Part shown: piece after piece, positions 51,164-58,993 of the stretch | Numbering within the stretch: position 1 is the stretch's first letter | Layout of the letters: each line of letters begins with the position of its first letter | DNA from: an uncultured bacterium | GTDB taxonomy: Bacteria > Cyanobacteriota > Vampirovibrionia > Gastranaerophilales > Gastranaerophilaceae | Length of the DNA stretch: 58,993 nt | Reading direction: 5' to 3' | Assembly (NCBI GenBank): GCA_902796305.1 | Contig: CADBOJ010000063.1 | Location: forward strand, 1-58,993 | Notes under the pieces: generated by a model | Told to the model about the DNA's origin: nothing | The model's input: only the letters and a program-made list of their open reading frames with translations | The model's database searches: none | Made by a program: the position numbers and the translations under genes

Positions 51164-52277
51164 TTTTTACCTCTAAATCATTTTTGATTATATTTGCTAC
51201 AATTTCAACACAATGTTTATTTCCGAGTAATCTTTTGGTATCTTGACATCCTTTTATAACATATTCTCGTTTTTCGGCATCATCTAAAAGCAAAAGAAGC
51301 TTATTTTTAATATTTTGAGGAGTTGCATTAAACATTAACAACTCATCAACATAATCCCTGTTTGTAATAATATTTACAAGACAAGCTCTTTTAATATTTC
51401 TTACAAGCAAATAAACTAAATAAAAGAACAGAGGCCCTTTGTACGCTATAATCATCGGCGTTTCATACATTGCAGCTTCAAGAGCAACCGTACCGGAAGC
51501 AAGCAAAAGTGCATCCGAATAGGCAAGAAGTGAATGATTATCGTCGTTTATTGTCTTATATTCAACATTAAAAGCATCGGGTTTTAAACTTTTTGCATGT
51601 GAAAATACAAACTGAATATCATTTCTTACTTTTTCAATAAGTTTTAAGCCTTTTACAAATGTTTTTAATAAAAATTTTATTTCAAAAACTCTTGAACCGG
51701 GAAATACACCGATTAATTTTTTATTTTTATCTAATTTATATTTTTCAAAAAATTCATCTCTTTTATTGCACACAGGTAACTCGGAAATTATCGGATGTCC
51801 GACATATTCGGCATTAATACCCTCTCGAACATAAAATTCTTTTTCGAAAGGAAAAATTGTAAATACCTTATCAATGTTTTTCTTTATTGTTTTAAGCCTG
51901 TATTTACGTGAAGCCCAAATTTGAGGCGGAATAAAGTAATAAACTTTAAAGCCTTCTTTTTTAAGCATTTTTGAAATTGATAAATTAAAAGCACCGTAAT
52001 CTACGAGCAAAACCAAATCGGGTTTAAATTCATTTTTCAAATATTTAAGAATATCAAGACCAAGAAAAATATGATTAAAAATATTTTTAAAGGTTAAACC
52101 GACTTCACCCATTTTTTCATGGTTTCTGAAAAGTTTGACACCCTCTTTTTCAAGATTTGATTCACCAACTCCCTCTATTATTAAGTCGGGGCAAACTTTT
52201 TTTAATTCACGCACGACACCGCTAGCATGTTTATCGCCCGAATATTCTCCTGTTATAATAAATATTTTTTTTGACAT
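51150..52277 (-). CDS. lpxB: lipid-A-disaccharide synthase
   Basis: Joins UDP-diacylglucosamine and lipid X to the lipid A disaccharide. A GT19 glycosyltransferase of 375 residues: ITGEYSGDKHASGVVREL at the start, VDYGAFNLSISK near 92, FPFEKEFY near 140, GVFPGSRVFEIKFL near 190, and ASGTVALEAAMYETPMII near 255. It lies 11 bp after lpxI, making the product-substrate pair adjacent. Its presence shows that the organism makes lipid A and so has an outer membrane. Confidence 0.96.
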   Translation of the reverse strand: MSKKIFIITGEYSGDKHASGVVRELKKVCPDLIIEGVGESNLEKEGVKLFRNHEKMGEVGLTFKNIFNHIFLGLDILKYLKNEFKPDLVLLVDYGAFNLSISKMLKKEGFKVYYFIPPQIWASRKYRLKTIKKNIDKVFTIFPFEKEFYVREGINAEYVGHPIISELPVCNKRDEFFEKYKLDKNKKLIGVFPGSRVFEIKFLLKTFVKGLKLIEKVRNDIQFVFSHAKSLKPDAFNVEYKTINDDNHSLLAYSDALLLASGTVALEAAMYETPMIIAYKGPLFFYLVYLLVRNIKRACLVNIITNRDYVDELLMFNATPQNIKNKLLLLLDDAEKREYVIKGCQDTKRLLGNKHCVEIVANIIKNDLEVKNEQY

Positions 52278-52288
52278 AGTAAAAAAGC

Positions 52289-53110
52289 CTACAAAGCAAC
52301 TATAATAATATCGTGTTTGTTTGCATATTCAAGCATTTTTTCCTGATTAACAATTATTGTTTCTCCGCTTTCAAGTGCGAGAATATTTGCGCCGTATCTG
52401 CGCATAGTTTTAACTGTTTTCAGTCCGACTGCAGGTATGTCAAATCGCTTATCCTGATGAGGTTTAGAAACCTTTACTACAATGGCGTTTTTTCTTCTTG
52501 CGAGTTTGCAACCACGCTTGATACATTTATCAGTACCCTCTATGGCTTCAATAGCCATAATCATACGGTCTTTAACAACAACAGACTGACCGATATCAAG
52601 TCTGCCGATTTCCTTTGCAATAGAAAATCCGTAATCAATTTCTTCATACTGTGCTTTTGTCGGCAATAATTTTGTTAAAACACCTTTTTGAACCATTAAG
52701 TTTTTAATGAATATGGTTTGATCGAGTATGGTAATACCGATTTTTTCCATCTGCTCAATGATTTTAAGCATAATAGCATCGTCATTTTTTCTGGTCATTT
52801 CTTTTAATAAATCCAGAGCCGTTTTATCAAACAAAGGACGTTTAAGAAGCATTGTTTTAGAAACTTTGCCCAGAAAAGTAAGCTGTTTGATTTCATTATC
52901 TTTCAAAAAATTGGTAATAGATTCAACCTGCCCCGGACCAAAAGAAACAATTTTAGAACAGTATTTTTTCAATTGTTTGTAGTTATCCGAGGATAATGAG
53001 ATGCAAACTACATCGAAACCGTTTTGCTTTGCGCTTTTTGCCATTTGCACAGGCAGGTTGCCGTCACCTGCAATTAAGCATTGCTTATGCTCTAAAACCA
53101 AATTTTCCAT
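52289..53110 (-). CDS. lpxI: UDP-2,3-diacylglucosamine pyrophosphatase LpxI
   Basis: Hydrolyses UDP-2,3-diacylglucosamine to lipid X; the DUF1009 family that replaces LpxH in alphaproteobacteria, Cyanobacteria and others. The 273-residue protein shows CLIAGDGNLPVQMAKSAKQN at residue 12, QLTFLGKVSKTMLL near 75, EIGRLDIGQSVVVKDRMIMA (given in part) near 188, and DIPAVGLKTVKTM near 224. It sits between the lptA-like gene and lpxB with 2-bp and 11-bp gaps. Confidence 0.94.
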   Translation of the reverse strand: MENLVLEHKQCLIAGDGNLPVQMAKSAKQNGFDVVCISLSSDNYKQLKKYCSKIVSFGPGQVESITNFLKDNEIKQLTFLGKVSKTMLLKRPLFDKTALDLLKEMTRKNDDAIMLKIIEQMEKIGITILDQTIFIKNLMVQKGVLTKLLPTKAQYEEIDYGFSIAKEIGRLDIGQSVVVKDRMIMAIEAIEGTDKCIKRGCKLARRKNAIVVKVSKPHQDKRFDIPAVGLKTVKTMRRYGANILALESGETIIVNQEKMLEYANKHDIIIVAL

Positions 53111-53112
53111 AA

Positions 53113-54099
53113 TTATAAGCTAAACTCCATTTTATCATTTTGTTTATCGGAGGAAGTATCCTGTTCTATTATTGTTTTAACATGTCCTGTTGCTTCAAAC
53201 TTTTTCGGATTAACAATCATTATAATTCTGTCCGCCTCAACAGAATTTACGTTCTTTTGCGTAATTTTTGATCTTCCTTGAAATACAATTTTCTCAGGCT
53301 TATTTGTCTGTTTATTTATATACACCAGTGCTTTCGGACCCACGGCAACATAATCTGCGTATTTAACATTAACAGTACCGTTTGCCATAATCATGCTCGA
53401 ACGTCTGTCATACTGTTGATTTCTGGCAGTAACTATAACTCTGTCGCCGTTCTCAAACGTTACATCCGACATTGTATTTCCGCTTACCGTAATGTCCTGT
53501 TTTTGTTTTGAATACTGTATCAAATCACCCTTAATAAAGCTTTTGTCCTGCTTAATAGTGGCATGCGATACAAGTTTTATATTATGAACATCACCTTGTT
53601 TATCCATAAGAGCATAACCCGTATCCGAAGTTGCAGTCATATCTTCATAGTTTATAACAACCGAACCTGTTGCCTTCATAAGATGGGTATTTGTGTCATA
53701 TTCCTGTTCATCTGCCGTTATAATTATTGTAGGCTTTTTATCTTCAAGAACATTTGTCTGAGTATTTCCTTTTGCGGTTATGATTTTTTTAATCAAAGAT
53801 ACTTCAATAATATCCGCTTTTACTTCGTGTTTCTTATTGCCCTTTATTTGTTTAGCATAAGGCTTATCAAAAAAAGTTGCAAGAGAGGGTTTCTTTGTGG
53901 CAGGCTCAATGTCCAAATCAGCTCTCGGTGATTCTACAACAACGTCACCGACCTGAACTTTGACGTTACCCTTAAAGTATCCTTTATTTTTGTCAAGCTG
54001 GATATCCTGTTCTTTGGATTCTATTGTTATAGCAAGAACGCCGCCCGCTAACATCAACATCGCAAAAACTATAAATAATTTTAAATTCATCTTTTTCAT
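53113..54099 (-). CDS. lptA: LptA/OstA-like LPS transport protein, extended
   Basis: A 328-residue protein with an N-terminal signal or anchor (LKLFIVFAMLMLAGGVLAI) and beta-jellyroll OstA-type repeats: residues about 28-120 (GYFKGNVKVQVGDVVVESPRA), 120-200 (ITADEQEYDTNTHLMKATGS) and 200-310 (VTARNQQYDRRSSMIMANGT). LptA of Escherichia coli is about 185 residues with one such domain, so this one seems to hold two or more and may span the periplasm with fewer copies. It lies 21 bp after lptC and 2 bp before lpxI. Confidence 0.86.
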   Translation of the reverse strand: MKKMNLKLFIVFAMLMLAGGVLAITIESKEQDIQLDKNKGYFKGNVKVQVGDVVVESPRADLDIEPATKKPSLATFFDKPYAKQIKGNKKHEVKADIIEVSLIKKIITAKGNTQTNVLEDKKPTIIITADEQEYDTNTHLMKATGSVVINYEDMTATSDTGYALMDKQGDVHNIKLVSHATIKQDKSFIKGDLIQYSKQKQDITVSGNTMSDVTFENGDRVIVTARNQQYDRRSSMIMANGTVNVKYADYVAVGPKALVYINKQTNKPEKIVFQGRSKITQKNVNSVEADRIIMIVNPKKFEATGHVKTIIEQDTSSDKQNDKMEFSL

Positions 54100-54120
54100 A
54101 ATATCTAATCTAGCATAAAA

Positions 54121-54711
54121 TTAAAGTTGTGTGTACTTTTTCTTATCATCTTCATCGGAATAAATTTTTGTTTTTGTTTTTCCGATAACTCTGAAATTTG
54201 TCAGTGAAGAATTAAAGACAGCCTTGTTTGCTTTGGTTATAATCTTATCCTTATGAATATACTGAACATTTCCGTTTGCAAGAATATCCTTATCTTCACC
54301 CTGCCAAATTAATTCATCCGCATACAATTCCGAGCCGTTTTTTCCGACAAACAAATTATCACCGTTTAAAACAACTTTTTTCGATTTTTCATCATATGTA
54401 CCACTATCGGATTTAAAACTTACCGACACTTCATTGTCTTTATCGTAAAAATTGCCTATAACATGATTTAACTTAACCGAGTTGTTTTCGGAATCATATT
54501 CGCCTGATTTGGCATAAAATTCCCAGTATTTTTTTTCTTCCTTAGTTTCGGTTACAATAATATTTTTTACAATAGCATGCTGATTTTTCATTGAATCATC
54601 CGAGTTGTTTTTCCTCACGGTTCTGGTAACAAACCATGACCAGATAACTCCCCAGGATATCAGAAGAACGATTGATAAAAAAACAATTTTAAATAATCTT
54701 TTTCTCTTCAT
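54121..54711 (-). CDS. lptC: LPS export protein LptC
   Basis: A 196-residue bitopic protein: a basic N-terminus, one transmembrane helix (KIVFLSIVLLISWGVIWSWF), then an OstA/LptC beta-jellyroll (EEKKYWEFYAKSGEYDSENN, ELYADELIWQGED) in the periplasm. It links the LptB2FG pump to LptA. It heads the lptC-lptA-lpxI-lpxB-pgsA-trmL-nnrD run. Its promoter is a minus-strand extended -10 (54726-54718) placed 6 bp before the ATG. lptB, lptF and lptG are not in the window. Confidence 0.87.
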   Translation of the reverse strand: MKRKRLFKIVFLSIVLLISWGVIWSWFVTRTVRKNNSDDSMKNQHAIVKNIIVTETKEEKKYWEFYAKSGEYDSENNSVKLNHVIGNFYDKDNEVSVSFKSDSGTYDEKSKKVVLNGDNLFVGKNGSELYADELIWQGEDKDILANGNVQYIHKDKIITKANKAVFNSSLTNFRVIGKTKTKIYSDEDDKKKYTQL

Positions 54712-54717
54712 AAAAAA

Positions 54718-54726
54718 ATACTAACA
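54718..54726 (-). promoter_or_regulatory. extended -10 of the LPS operon (leaderless)
   Basis: TGTTAGTAT on the minus strand, then six T bases, then the lptC ATG at 54711. No ribosome site is present. No good -35 box, as expected when an extended -10 is used. Confidence 0.5.
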
Positions 54727-54759
54727 TAAAACAAATTATAAAAGTTTAATTATTAACTT

Positions 54760-55566
54760 TTACAAATAGCATTTACTATCTTCGCCCTTTACCCCGGCAT
54801 ACAATTCTACAAAATCTTTTGCGGGACTGGAATCTATTTTTGTTAAGAGAACTTCTTCAACTTGGAAAAAACCCACATCTCCTGACATTTCAACATCAAT
54901 TCTAATCGGACGGCGGGAACCCTCGCTTATTATTATTCTTTCAATTGCATTAGCCGAATACTTATGAATATCGCCGACTTTAGGATGTTTATTAATTGAA
55001 AGAGGTATTCTGGCTCTACCTTTTGTCATATCACATCCGTCTGCAATAAGAATAATGCCTGCTTCAACGGAATTTATTTTTTTTGAAGACATATGACCGA
55101 CAATAGCTTCAGTTGTAAGAGCTTTTATTATTGTTCTTTTTTTAACATTGTCGGGAAATATATGCATCAAGGCTCTATCTATTATAGGTTGAGCTAAAAT
55201 TGCGGACATGTCTTCGTGATTTTGTCTTGTGATTGACATTCCGATATCATGCATCAAACTTGCCAAAATAACGGCGCACATACTGTCTTCAAAGGTTCCG
55301 ATTTCTTCCGTTTCAAGGGAAGTTTTAATGCCGGTTCTTTGAAGAATATTCAGCATTTTTATGGCATTTCCTGCAACCTGACGCATATGCACGGGTCCAT
55401 GGTCATTATAACCGAGTCGTTTTATAGAAACATTGTTTGCATATTCCTGCAATTCCTGCAATTCTTCATCATTGAATAAAAAATTAACAAGTTCGAAGCA
55501 TACCTTGTTATTTTCAACTCTTTTGATTATTTTTGCTTCAATTGATTGTTCTTTGATTGATTTCAT
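54760..55566 (-). CDS. HD-domain metal-dependent phosphohydrolase
   Basis: A 268-residue HD-superfamily protein. Metal ligands: DHGPVH near residue 55 (His), LMHDIGM near 104 (His-Asp pair), GHM near 158, and ADGCDMTKGRAR near 175 (Asp). Such proteins hydrolyse nucleotides or phosphate esters in the cytoplasm; the substrate cannot be read. The C-terminal 80 residues add a small beta domain. On the minus strand TTAACA, 17 bp, TAAAAT precede the ATG by 9 bp. It is divergent from tag. Confidence 0.82.
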   Translation of the reverse strand: MKSIKEQSIEAKIIKRVENNKVCFELVNFLFNDEELQELQEYANNVSIKRLGYNDHGPVHMRQVAGNAIKMLNILQRTGIKTSLETEEIGTFEDSMCAVILASLMHDIGMSITRQNHEDMSAILAQPIIDRALMHIFPDNVKKRTIIKALTTEAIVGHMSSKKINSVEAGIILIADGCDMTKGRARIPLSINKHPKVGDIHKYSANAIERIIISEGSRRPIRIDVEMSGDVGFFQVEEVLLTKIDSSPAKDFVELYAGVKGEDSKCYL

Positions 55567-55590
55567 AGTAACAACATTTTAACTTAAAAA

Positions 55591-55619
55591 TTGACAATTG
55601 TTAATAGATATATTATTTT
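55591..55619 (+). promoter_or_regulatory. promoter of tag (leaderless)
   Basis: A consensus TTGACA (55591-55596), then, after 17 bp, TATTTT (55614-55619), 6 bp before the ATG at 55626. TATTAT at 55611 is an alternative -10 with shorter spacing. No ribosome site. Confidence 0.45.
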
Positions 55620-55625
55620 TAGTTA

Positions 55626-56168
55626 ATGAAACGATGTAAATGGGTTGAAAATCAGGATAAGCTGTATATAGAATACCATGATACAGAATGGGGTGTTCCG
55701 AAATATAACGACAGGGAATTATTTGAACTTCTTATTCTTGAAGGGTTTCAAGCGGGTCTTAGCTGGTGGTGTGTATTAAAAAAGCGTGAGAGTTTTAGGT
55801 TGGCTTTTGATAATTTTGATGTGAATAAAGTAGCTTTATATGGCGAAAATAAAGTAAAAGAACTTCTTAAAAACGAAAAAATTATACGGAGTAAAAGTAA
55901 AATACTATCCGCAATAAATAATGCTGAAATATTTATTAAAATTCAAAAAGAATTTGGCTCATTTTCAAATTATATTTGGCATTTCACCGATAATAAAATA
56001 ATCAAAAATAAAAATGATATTATTCCTCCTAAATCGGAATTATCTGATAAAATTTCCAAAGACCTTAAAAAAAGAGGAATGAAATATGTCGGGTCAATCA
56101 TAATATACTCTTATCTTCAGGCAATAGGAGTAATTAATGACCACGAAACGAGATGCTTTAAATATTAA
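55626..56168 (+). CDS. tag: DNA-3-methyladenine glycosylase I
   Basis: Removes 3-methyladenine from alkylated DNA. The protein has 180 residues. MKRCKWVENQDKLYIEYHDT at the N-terminus provides the Cys and His zinc ligands, EGFQAGLSWWCVLKKRESFR (near 38) is the helix-hairpin-helix substrate pocket, and the C-terminal NDHETRCF provides the second His and Cys. All four zinc ligands are kept, so it should be active. Divergent from the HD gene; predicted leaderless. Confidence 0.95.
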   Translation: MKRCKWVENQDKLYIEYHDTEWGVPKYNDRELFELLILEGFQAGLSWWCVLKKRESFRLAFDNFDVNKVALYGENKVKELLKNEKIIRSKSKILSAINNAEIFIKIQKEFGSFSNYIWHFTDNKIIKNKNDIIPPKSELSDKISKDLKKRGMKYVGSIIIYSYLQAIGVINDHETRCFKY

Positions 56169-56270
56169 GAAATATTAACTAAATTTGTCATATACAGTCA
56201 ATTTTTTTTAAAAGAAATACTTTATATTACCATAACGAATTATTTAAATAAAAAGAGGGGACTAGTATTT

Positions 56271-56903
56271 ATGACAGACGCAATTAACGGATTAACACCC
56301 GTATCAACAGGCAAAGACTTTTTTAGAAATTCAACTTTTGACAAACCCGACGAGGCAGCACCATTACCAAACTTCTCAACTTTTGCAAATCGCAAAATTG
56401 AAGAAATTTTAGCAGCAAACAATGTTGAAAACGGAAAATTTGATTTACTGGACGACAAAACAGGAATGCCGTCATCCGATATACTGCAATGGCAGTTAGC
56501 ATTAATGCAGAGCGATGCTGAATCATTAGACAAAAATTCCGTACCGGCTGTACAATATGACGGTGACGGATGGTATAAATACGACTCTAACGGTGACGGT
56601 CAATATGAAACATCTGTATGGTTCGATGATAATAAAAAACTTGGCGGCTTTTCAATTTATGACGAATACGATACAGATCTCGAATCAATGCATATTATGG
56701 AAAATAATTGCAAATTTAACTATGGCAAAGGAACAGAATATTACGAATTTGCCGATATGAAAATTACAGATCGTGAAACCGAAAATAGAGTTTCAAGCAA
56801 AGGTACTAATGCGTTCATATTCTCTGAACAATACGGCATAAAAAAAGAAATATATAATGTTAAATACAACAATAACAAGCCGGAATCGGTTGAAAAACTC
56901 TAA
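56271..56903 (+). CDS. unknown protein with calcium-loop motif
   Basis: A 210-residue protein. Residues 1-85 are helical and polar (ALPNFSTFANRKIEEILAAN-type sequence, with a LQWQLALMQSDAESL helix). Residues 95-125 hold YDGDGWYKYDSNGDGQYETS, with one DxNGDGxxE loop and a second DGDG turn, followed by beta-type repeats. AGAGGGG precedes the ATG by about 11 bases. It shares style, and possibly ancestry, with the 299-residue protein at 44132. No signal peptide. Function unknown. Confidence 0.65.
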   Translation: MTDAINGLTPVSTGKDFFRNSTFDKPDEAAPLPNFSTFANRKIEEILAANNVENGKFDLLDDKTGMPSSDILQWQLALMQSDAESLDKNSVPAVQYDGDGWYKYDSNGDGQYETSVWFDDNKKLGGFSIYDEYDTDLESMHIMENNCKFNYGKGTEYYEFADMKITDRETENRVSSKGTNAFIFSEQYGIKKEIYNVKYNNNKPESVEKL

Positions 56904-56926
56904 TCATAAAGCAAATTAGTTACAAA

Positions 56927-56957
56927 AAAACAGGAAGCCGCATAAGCTTCCTGTTTT
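56927..56957. terminator. bidirectional rho-independent terminator
   Basis: A 12-bp perfect stem AAAACAGGAAGC (56927-56938)/GCTTCCTGTTTT (56946-56957) with a 7-base loop. It lies between the converging 210-residue gene and the pyruvate:ferredoxin oxidoreductase gene. Confidence 0.87.
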
Positions 56958-56975
56958 ATTACAAAGAAATATAAT

Positions 56976-58993
56976 CTATTTCATTAATTCACCAACTGCT
57001 TTATATACACTCATTCTTTGAGCTGCATCGTGCTCAGCTTGAGTATATAAAGCTTCAGCAGCTTCAGGATTTGTTTTAAGAAGAGATTTATATCTGCCCT
57101 CACTTCTGATAAATTCCTGATAGCTTCCTTTCGGGTCTTTAGCATCCCATGTAAACGGATTTTCATTATTCGGATTGTATCTGTATAACGGGAAGTATCC
57201 TGCTTCAACCGCTCTTTTTTGTTCGGTTTGAGTTTTGGACATATCAATACCGTGAGCAATACATGGAGCGTAAGCAAATATGATAGAAGGACCGTTATAG
57301 CTTTCAGCTTCCATAAATGCTTTAAGAGTTTGATTTCTGTCAGCACCGAGCGCAACAGAAGCTACATAAACATAACCATACGACATACTCATTAAGCCCA
57401 TATTTTTCTTATAGGTCTTTTTACCGCCTGTTGCAAATTTAGCAACAGCACCGGTTGGAGTAGATTTAGATGCTTGACCGCCTGTATTTGAATATACTTC
57501 AGTATCAAGAACAAGAATATTAACATTCAGGTTTTGAGCTAATACATGGTCAATACCGCCGTATCCTATATCATTTGCCCAGCCGTCACCACCGATAATC
57601 CATACCGACTTATCCGTAAAGTAGTCTTCAAGCTCTTTAATTTTCTTAAGTGTATCGCATCCGCATTCTTTTGCGTATTTTTCAATTAATACTTTTGCTT
57701 CATTTTGTGCTTTAACAGCTTCGGGAGTTTTAGAATTATCCCAATGCGACATAGCATTTTGAAGAGCTTGTTTTAAATCAGCAGGAGCATCTTCTTTATC
57801 CAGTACCTTTTGAACATAGGTTTTTAAAGTATCTCTGTTAGCATCAACCGCTAATCTCATACCAAAACCGAATTCGGCATTATGTTCTAATAATGAATTA
57901 GCCCAAGCAGGACCTCTACCTTCTTTGGTTTTTGTATAAGGAATAGTCGGATAAGTTCCGGAATAAATAGATGAACATCCTGTAGCATTTGCAACAATAG
58001 CATTTTCACCAAATAATTGAGAAACCAATTTAACATAAGGTGTTTCCCCGCAACCTGCACAAGCTCCCGAGAACTCAAATAACGGTTTTCTAAGCATTGC
58101 ACCTTTGATTGTTGCAATAGTGTTCTTACCCATTACGTTATCCGGTAATTCATCAAAGAAAATTTGATTTTCTTTTTCGCCATTAGCTAATTCTTCTTCG
58201 ATAGAAGACCAAGTCATAGCAGGTTTAGCAGGATTTTTTGCCATCGGGCATTGATCCATACAAACTCCGCAACCTGTACAATCTTCGCAATATACTTGAA
58301 GTTTAAATTTTTCACCGTGGTCATTCGGCTTAGCATCAACTGTATTGAATGATTTAGGTGCATTTGCAAGGTCTTTTTCTTCAATTAACTTAGTTCTTAT
58401 GGCTGCATGAGGACAAGCAGAAGCACAAATACCGCATTGAATACAATTTTCGCTGTTCCAGTGAGGTACTCGAGGTGCAATACCACGTTTTTCAAGACAA
58501 GCCGTACCAGTCGGTATAACACCGTCAACAGACATTGCACTAACGGGGATATCGTCACCCTTTTGGCGCATAGACGGTTCAATGATATTTTTTGCAAATT
58601 CATCGGCATTGTCATCAATTAATTTAGCATAATCACTGTGAGCAACGCCATCTAAAGAAGCAGGAATTACAACTTCTTCTGTCGCATTAACCGCAGCATC
58701 TATTAAAGCCAGATTCATATTTACAACATCATCGCCTTTTTTCTTAAAGGTTTTTGTAGTCATTGCTTTCATACCTTCAAGAGCTTGTTCAAACGGAATA
58801 ATGCCTGATACCTTAAAGTATGCAACCATCATAACAGTGTTTGCACCTTTACCACGTAAACCAGGTTGTTGTTTAATCAATTCTTCTGCGTTTACGTTGT
58901 AGAATTTAACTTTCTTGTTAATAATAGTTTCTTGCATATCTCTTGTTAAGTGTGAGAAAGCTTCTTCCTTAGACCAAGGAGAGTTTAACAAGA
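56976..58993 (-). CDS. nifJ: pyruvate:ferredoxin oxidoreductase, C-terminal part (cut by window end)
   Basis: Oxidises pyruvate to acetyl-CoA and CO2 with reduction of ferredoxin or flavodoxin. The last 671 residues are present; the family is about 1,170-1,200 residues, so the N-terminal pyruvate/CoA domains lie beyond the right edge and no real start is in the window. Visible: the gamma-type domain, two [4Fe-4S] motifs (CIQCGICASACPHA and CTGCGVCMDQCP), the proximal cluster CAGCGETPY, and the thiamine site GGDGWANDIGYGG with Mg ligands. This is the main evidence for anaerobic metabolism. A strong terminator follows it. Confidence 0.96.
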   Translation of the reverse strand, partial: LLNSPWSKEEAFSHLTRDMQETIINKKVKFYNVNAEELIKQQPGLRGKGANTVMMVAYFKVSGIIPFEQALEGMKAMTTKTFKKKGDDVVNMNLALIDAAVNATEEVVIPASLDGVAHSDYAKLIDDNADEFAKNIIEPSMRQKGDDIPVSAMSVDGVIPTGTACLEKRGIAPRVPHWNSENCIQCGICASACPHAAIRTKLIEEKDLANAPKSFNTVDAKPNDHGEKFKLQVYCEDCTGCGVCMDQCPMAKNPAKPAMTWSSIEEELANGEKENQIFFDELPDNVMGKNTIATIKGAMLRKPLFEFSGACAGCGETPYVKLVSQLFGENAIVANATGCSSIYSGTYPTIPYTKTKEGRGPAWANSLLEHNAEFGFGMRLAVDANRDTLKTYVQKVLDKEDAPADLKQALQNAMSHWDNSKTPEAVKAQNEAKVLIEKYAKECGCDTLKKIKELEDYFTDKSVWIIGGDGWANDIGYGGIDHVLAQNLNVNILVLDTEVYSNTGGQASKSTPTGAVAKFATGGKKTYKKNMGLMSMSYGYVYVASVALGADRNQTLKAFMEAESYNGPSIIFAYAPCIAHGIDMSKTQTEQKRAVEAGYFPLYRYNPNNENPFTWDAKDPKGSYQEFIRSEGRYKSLLKTNPEAAEALYTQAEHDAAQRMSVYKAVGELMK

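Noticed and set aside
1..58993. tRNA genes, insertion sequences and prophage
   Set aside because: Read through for T-loop signatures, transposase motifs and phage structural genes; none was recognised by eye, although a dedicated search could still find one.

Overview
ORGANISM. The window is AT-rich and coding-dense on both strands. Its gene set mixes an outer membrane with lipid A (lptC, lptA, lpxI, lpxB), DAP-type peptidoglycan (dapF), anaerobic pyruvate oxidation (pyruvate:ferredoxin oxidoreductase) and several features common in the cyanobacterial phylum (GshB-type glutathione synthase, a YidC with a large insert after its second helix, a phosphodiester-glycosidase-domain exoprotein). I infer a non-photosynthetic relative of Cyanobacteria of the Melainabacteria/Vampirovibrionia type, perhaps Gastranaerophilales. 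That is pattern recognition; no phylogeny was run. The first bases match the usual 3' end of 16S rRNA, and the right end cuts a gene, so this may be a contig that broke at an rRNA operon. LAYOUT. 1-186: possible 16S tail and a leader. 187-4987 (+): TPR protein, trpS with a [4Fe-4S]-type cysteine motif, M20 peptidase, dapF. 5071-6054 (+): rpsF-ssb-rpsR, closed by a strong terminator. 6127-8797 (-): gshB and an unknown membrane protein. 8842-17105 (+): a compact run of ten genes (Cys-rich small protein, TPR protein, four-helix membrane protein, FliO-like protein, NeuB-like synthase, KdsC-like phosphatase, TPR protein, lysC, tilS, hpt). 17094-20038 (-): spmA/spmB, a long disordered protein and a 43-residue protein. 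20292-21809 (+): TPR protein. 21724-27442 (-): rsmD, gmk, coaBC, nif3-like, aroC, aroK, aroB. 27475-34788: CoA-disulfide-reductase-like flavoprotein, uvrB, an unknown protein, proC, rpmH-rnpA and a uridine-kinase-like protein. 34766-39171: a nucleotide-kinase-like gene, then three paralogous coiled-coil genes that all begin M(A/G)WVTL, each with its own promoter and terminator. 39262-43051: yidC, mnmE, FAD oxidoreductase. 43381-47506: orphan NarL-type regulator, a Ca-loop protein, a stand-alone TOPRIM protein and a degenerate SDR. 47862-49163: phosphodiester glycosidase. 49160-54711 (-): lptC-lptA-lpxI-lpxB-pgsA-trmL-nnrD. 54760 to the end: HD phosphohydrolase, tag, a second Ca-loop protein and the pyruvate:ferredoxin oxidoreductase C-terminal part. 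MOST NOTABLE. (1) The MxWVTL family at 35.6-39.2 kb keeps the same N-terminal helix and C-terminal coiled coil around a central insert of very different size (about 0, 120 or 370 residues). Each copy is preceded by a 10-bp-period TTGTTAA direct repeat at a fixed distance of 55-56 bp from a shared leader motif. This is the best candidate for an undescribed system. (2) At least ten genes have a -10 box 5-7 bp upstream of the start codon and no Shine-Dalgarno sequence, which predicts leaderless mRNAs; internal operon genes keep normal Shine-Dalgarno sites. (3) TrpRS carries an exact C-x22-C-x6-C-x2-C motif. (4) A stand-alone TOPRIM protein lies beside an SDR whose catalytic lysine is replaced.
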